A DNA stretch of 26,039 nt from contig CAJTQX010000039.1 of the NCBI GenBank assembly GCA_910578425.1, positions 1 through 26,039 on the forward strand, written 5' to 3'. The translations under genes were made by a program, and so were the position numbers. Origin of the DNA: an uncultured Anaerotignum sp. (GTDB lineage: Bacteria > Bacillota > Clostridia > Lachnospirales > Anaerotignaceae). Below are positions 23,132-26,039 of this stretch, piece by piece; within the stretch, counting starts at the first letter, position 1; each line of letters starts with the position of its first letter. The notes beneath the pieces are model-generated. The model saw only the letters and a list, made by a program, of their open reading frames with translations. It had not been told where the DNA came from and ran no database searches.

Positions 23132-24469
23132 ATGGACATCTATCAGGAATATCAGAAAAAACTGGTCAGCGCAGAAGAAGCTGTAAAGCTGGTAAAGGAC
23201 GGCGACTGGGTGGATTACAGCCAGACCTGTTCCTTCCCCGAAGCACTGGACGCTGCGCTTGCTGCCAGAAAAGATGAACTGCACGATGTTAAGGTACGCA
23301 ACGCTATCGCAATGAAACCGATACAGGTCGTAGAACAGGACCCCGAACAGCAGGCGTTTACCTATAACGCATGGCACTGCTCCGGACTGGACCGCAAATA
23401 CGTGGATCAGGGCAGAGCGTATTATACACCGATGCTGTTCCGCAACTGCGGCTCCTATTACAGCCGCGGCTACGCGCCTGTAAACGTTGCAATGATCTCT
23501 GTTGCTCCTATGGATAAACACGGTTATTTCAGCTACGGCCTGACAAACTGCTGCATGCAGGAAATGCTGGACGCGGCAGAGCATATCATTCTGGAAGTGA
23601 ATGAGCATATGCCTGTTGTATACGGCATGGAGGGCGACCATATCCATATTTCCGAAGTGGATTATGTGGTGGAAGGGCACAAGGACATCTGCCTCGCGCC
23701 CGGCGGCAAAGCCAGCGAGATCGACCAGAAGATAGCGGAAAATATTTTCCCCTACCTGTATGACGGCATCACGCTGCAAATCGGTATCGGCGGCATGCCC
23801 AACGCGCTGGGCGGCCTGATTGCGGAATCCGATCTGAAAGACCTCGGTATGCACACAGAGCTGATGAGCGATGGTTATCTGAAACTGTATGAAGCAGGAA
23901 AAATCACAAACAAAAAGAAGCTGCTGAACCGCGGCAAGGGTGTATTCTCCATCTGCAACGGCTCCAGAGAGCTGTATACCTTCCTTGACCATAACATGGA
24001 CATTCTTTCCGCACCCATGCGTTATGTCAATAATCCGGAAACCATCCGCCAGCTGGATCATTTTGTATCCATCAACGGCTGCATCGCTATGGACCTTTAC
24101 GGGCAGGTATGCTCCGAAACCTCCGGCACACGCCAGATCAGCGGCACAGGCGGACAGCTGGACTTCGTAACCGGTGCATATGCGGCAGAGCATGGGCAGG
24201 CATTCCTTGCAATGTCCTCAACGTTTACGGATAAACAGGGTAATAAACACTCCCGCATACTGCCGAAGTTTACGGAAGGCGACGTTATCACAACGCCCCG
24301 CACACAGGCTCCCACAATGGTAACGGAATATGGCGTTGCACGCCTTTCCGGCCTGCCTACATGGGAACGCGCGGAAAAAATCATCTCCATTGCACATCCC
24401 GATTTCCGGGACGAGCTGATTGCTGCCGCAGAGGCACAAAAGATCTGGAGAAAATCAAACAGGAGATAA
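23132..24469 (+). CDS. Acyl-CoA:carboxylate CoA-transferase (acetyl-CoA hydrolase/transferase family)
   Basis: 445-residue cytoplasmic family I CoA-transferase of the Cat1/4-hydroxybutyrate/butyryl-CoA:acetate type. It shows IGIGGMPNALGGL (217-229), followed by DLGMHTELMSDG with the likely catalytic glutamate E243, and a C-terminal GGQLDFVTGAYAAEHGQAFLAMSST block and RTQAPTMVTEYGVARL. These enzymes swap CoA between an acyl-CoA and a carboxylate through a glutamyl-CoA intermediate. AAGGAGG lies 7 bases before the ATG, 12 bases after iorB, so it is in the iorAB operon. The likely reaction is arylacetyl-CoA plus acetate or another short acid giving arylacetate; the substrate is inferred from context. 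Confidence 0.9.
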   Translation: MDIYQEYQKKLVSAEEAVKLVKDGDWVDYSQTCSFPEALDAALAARKDELHDVKVRNAIAMKPIQVVEQDPEQQAFTYNAWHCSGLDRKYVDQGRAYYTPMLFRNCGSYYSRGYAPVNVAMISVAPMDKHGYFSYGLTNCCMQEMLDAAEHIILEVNEHMPVVYGMEGDHIHISEVDYVVEGHKDICLAPGGKASEIDQKIAENIFPYLYDGITLQIGIGGMPNALGGLIAESDLKDLGMHTELMSDGYLKLYEAGKITNKKKLLNRGKGVFSICNGSRELYTFLDHNMDILSAPMRYVNNPETIRQLDHFVSINGCIAMDLYGQVCSETSGTRQISGTGGQLDFVTGAYAAEHGQAFLAMSSTFTDKQGNKHSRILPKFTEGDVITTPRTQAPTMVTEYGVARLSGLPTWERAEKIISIAHPDFRDELIAAAEAQKIWRKSNRR

Positions 24470-24482
24470 TTAAGAAATATTG

Positions 24483-24523
24483 CCTTCACCTGACAAGGGG
24501 GTACATCCTTTGTCAGGCGAAGG
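24483..24523. repeat. Imperfect palindromic repeat, copy 2
   Basis: Left arm CCTTCACCTGACAAGG (24483-24498) pairs with CCTTTGTCAGGCGAAGG (24507-24523) with one mismatch and one bulge. It begins 14 bases after the CoA-transferase stop. Shares TACCTTCG-NN-TGACAAAGG with the element at 351-395 (both read on the minus strand). It could also act as a terminator, but no T-run follows. Confidence 0.6.
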
Positions 24524-24528
24524 TACCC

Positions 24529-24665
24529 ATGCAATCCGGCCAGACAGGCTCCTTCTGTCTGGCCCTTGCATCTAAGAACCCGTTCAGCATCTTTTGAAAC
24601 ATCGACTTCATCAGCCTTTTACCGCCAGACAAATTCGGCATTTCCCAGGATACTGAACAGGTTCT
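24529..24665. repeat. Nested fold-back structures before the MFS gene (MITE-like)
   Basis: First hairpin: ATGCAA (24529-24534) and GGCCAGACAG (24538-24547) pair with CTGTCTGGCC (24555-24564) and TTGCAT (24566-24571), all perfect. Next to it, AGAACCCGTTCAGCATC (24575-24591) faces its inverted copy at 24649-24665, 15 of 17 positions paired, enclosing 57 bases. No transposase gene is present. With the palindrome at 24483 this fills most of the 227-base gap between the CoA-transferase and the MFS gene. Confidence 0.55.
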
Positions 24666-24696
24666 AAAAACAAATACATTTGATGAGGTGAAAAGC

Positions 24697-25941
24697 TTGA
24701 ACAATACTACAGCAAACCCCTCCCGCACAAGAGGGCTGTTTTTGGTGATCGGCGTTGCCCTGCTGCTGATGGTCGGCGTTGTTTACGCATGGTCTATCCT
24801 GTCTGCACCGCTGGCAGGGGCATACCAGTGGAGCAGTCAGGAACTGAGTCTGAATTATACCGTTATGATGTCATCCTTCTGTCTGAGCGGCATTGTGGGC
24901 GGCGTGATTTGTACAAAGCTGAATTCCCCCAAGGTATCCCTGCTTTTGTCTGCGGTATTTACCTGCTTCGGTTTTGCCGCCACAGCATATCTGACCTTCG
25001 GGCATATCCTGCTTCTGTACCTGTTTTATGGTGTATGCGTTGGCTGCGGCGCAGGGTTTTCCTATAATGCCGTTGTCGGCTCCGTTTCTTCCTGGTTCCC
25101 TGAAAAACGCGGCTTCGCTTCCGGCGTGCTGCTGATGGGCTTTGGCGCAAGCACACTGGTGCTGGGCAGCCTTGCCTCCGCCATCATTGACGGCGGCATT
25201 ATTTCATGGCAGTTGACTTTCGCGCTGTTCGGCGTAATTGCCGGCATTGCCCTGCTGATCGGCAGCCTGTTCCTGCGTTTCCCGAAAGCAGAGGAATTGC
25301 AGGCATTTGCTGTTTCCGCAGCAGCTTCGCAGAACGCGCCAAAAAACAGCCTTACCACGTTTGAAATGCTGAAAACGCGCGCATTCTGGATGGTGTTCGT
25401 ATTCGCGGTATTTGGTTCCGCCATAGGTTCCGGCGTCATTTCCCATGCAAAGCAAATCGTTCTGGACTGCGGCGTAAACGCTGCAATCGCTACGCTCTGC
25501 GTTGGAATTTTGTCTGTTGCCAACGGCTTCGGGCGCGTGCTTTTCGGCATGCTTTATGACCGCAAGGGGCGCGGCGGCGCGATGTATACGGCTATTCTCT
25601 TTCTGGTGGGCGCAGTCGTGCTTCTGCTGTTCTCTCTGAAAGCATCCGCAACACTGCCCGTTATCCCCGGCCTTCTTCTGGTAGGCATGGCATACGGTGC
25701 AATGCCTACCACATCGGCGGCTTTCGTGGCACAGCAGTTCGGCCCGAAATATTACGCAACCAATTTCAGCGTAATGAACCTGACGCTGATGGTTTCATCG
25801 TTTACCTCTGTTATCAGCAGTACGCTTGTTGCAAACTCCGGCAGCTATATCAGCTCTTTCTATCTGTATCTGGTATTCTGCGGCGGTATGCTGCTCATCA
25901 GCCTCCTGCTGAACGGGCGGAAAGCAAAACAGAGCGTTTAA
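24697..25941 (+). CDS. MFS transporter, OFA (oxalate/formate antiporter-like) family
   Basis: 414-residue integral membrane protein with twelve predicted helices and a hydrophilic central loop (about 200-225). The N-terminal block GLFLVIGVALLLMVGVVYAWSILSAPL and the following YTVMMSSFCLSGIVGG are typical of OFA-type carriers, which exchange or export small carboxylates. The start is a TTG with GAGGTG six bases upstream; a GTG three codons earlier lies within that ribosome site. It follows iorAB and the CoA-transferase in the same direction, 227 bases away across a repeat. Carriage of aryl acids or of the short acid used in CoA transfer is plausible from context, not shown. Confidence 0.85.
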   Translation: MNNTTANPSRTRGLFLVIGVALLLMVGVVYAWSILSAPLAGAYQWSSQELSLNYTVMMSSFCLSGIVGGVICTKLNSPKVSLLLSAVFTCFGFAATAYLTFGHILLLYLFYGVCVGCGAGFSYNAVVGSVSSWFPEKRGFASGVLLMGFGASTLVLGSLASAIIDGGIISWQLTFALFGVIAGIALLIGSLFLRFPKAEELQAFAVSAAASQNAPKNSLTTFEMLKTRAFWMVFVFAVFGSAIGSGVISHAKQIVLDCGVNAAIATLCVGILSVANGFGRVLFGMLYDRKGRGGAMYTAILFLVGAVVLLLFSLKASATLPVIPGLLLVGMAYGAMPTTSAAFVAQQFGPKYYATNFSVMNLTLMVSSFTSVISSTLVANSGSYISSFYLYLVFCGGMLLISLLLNGRKAKQSV

Positions 25942-26039
25942 TATTTCCATTTCAGCCAATCAAAAACCCCCGAAGCATCTGCAATCTGAACCGCCCCAGA
26001 TTGTGCGGACAGCACAAAAAGGGCCCCGAGGCAGGAAAA
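25942..26039. other. Window end, no gene seen
   Basis: The last 98 bases hold one small hairpin, CAATCTG (25982-25988) with CAGATTG (25997-26003), without a T-run. Nothing else could be supported. Confidence 0.4.

Noticed and set aside
22847..24193. 448-codon open frame on the minus strand
   Set aside because: Antisense to iorB and the CoA-transferase, both clear genes; no recognisable domain.
24513..24728. 71-codon minus-strand open frame with a plausible-looking sequence
   Set aside because: It is read through the fold-back repeat and runs into the MFS start; such frames arise from repeats. No ribosome site was found.

Overview
The window looks like a chromosomal stretch from a Gram-positive anaerobe of the class Clostridia, probably Lachnospirales-like. 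Gene content (ferredoxin-dependent 2-oxoacid oxidoreductase, CoA-transferase, clostridial-type FtsH and MurA), strong AGGAGG-type ribosome sites, TTGACA/TATAAT promoters and several TTG starts support this. The species cannot be named from sequence alone. No rRNA, tRNA, CRISPR array, phage gene or intact insertion sequence was seen.

Left part (1-8350) is housekeeping and stress functions. It holds a small TSCPD protein, a LysR regulator divergent from an aldo/keto reductase, a DEAD-box RNA helicase, murA (peptidoglycan synthesis), a MarR regulator in an operon with a second-type FtsH protease behind an operator-overlapped promoter, and a small four-cysteine protein.

Centre (8450-19170) is a nearly complete Lsr system for uptake and breakdown of autoinducer-2 (AI-2). 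On the minus strand run lsrA-lsrC-lsrD-lsrB-lsrF, the enterobacterial order, followed by an AEC-family permease. Divergently, on the plus strand, run lsrR (repressor), lsrK (AI-2 kinase) and a small metal-type cupin. LsrB/A/C/D import AI-2, LsrK phosphorylates it, phospho-AI-2 should relieve LsrR, and LsrF cleaves the product to acetyl-CoA and a triose phosphate. The usual isomerase LsrG is absent; the cupin sits where an LsrG substitute could be. Four intergenic gaps of this locus, and no others in the window, carry members of a family of chained perfect hairpins whose arms differ while pairing is kept.

Right part (19213-25941) looks like an aromatic amino acid fermentation module: a LysR regulator (with an unknown co-directional gene) divergent from iorA-iorB (indolepyruvate/arylpyruvate:ferredoxin oxidoreductase), a family I CoA-transferase and, after a repeat-rich gap, an OFA-type MFS transporter. 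The inferred flow is arylpyruvate to arylacetyl-CoA, CoA transfer to a short acid with release of arylacetate, and transport. A palindromic element in the gap before the transporter has a relative 24 kb away, just upstream of the TSCPD gene.
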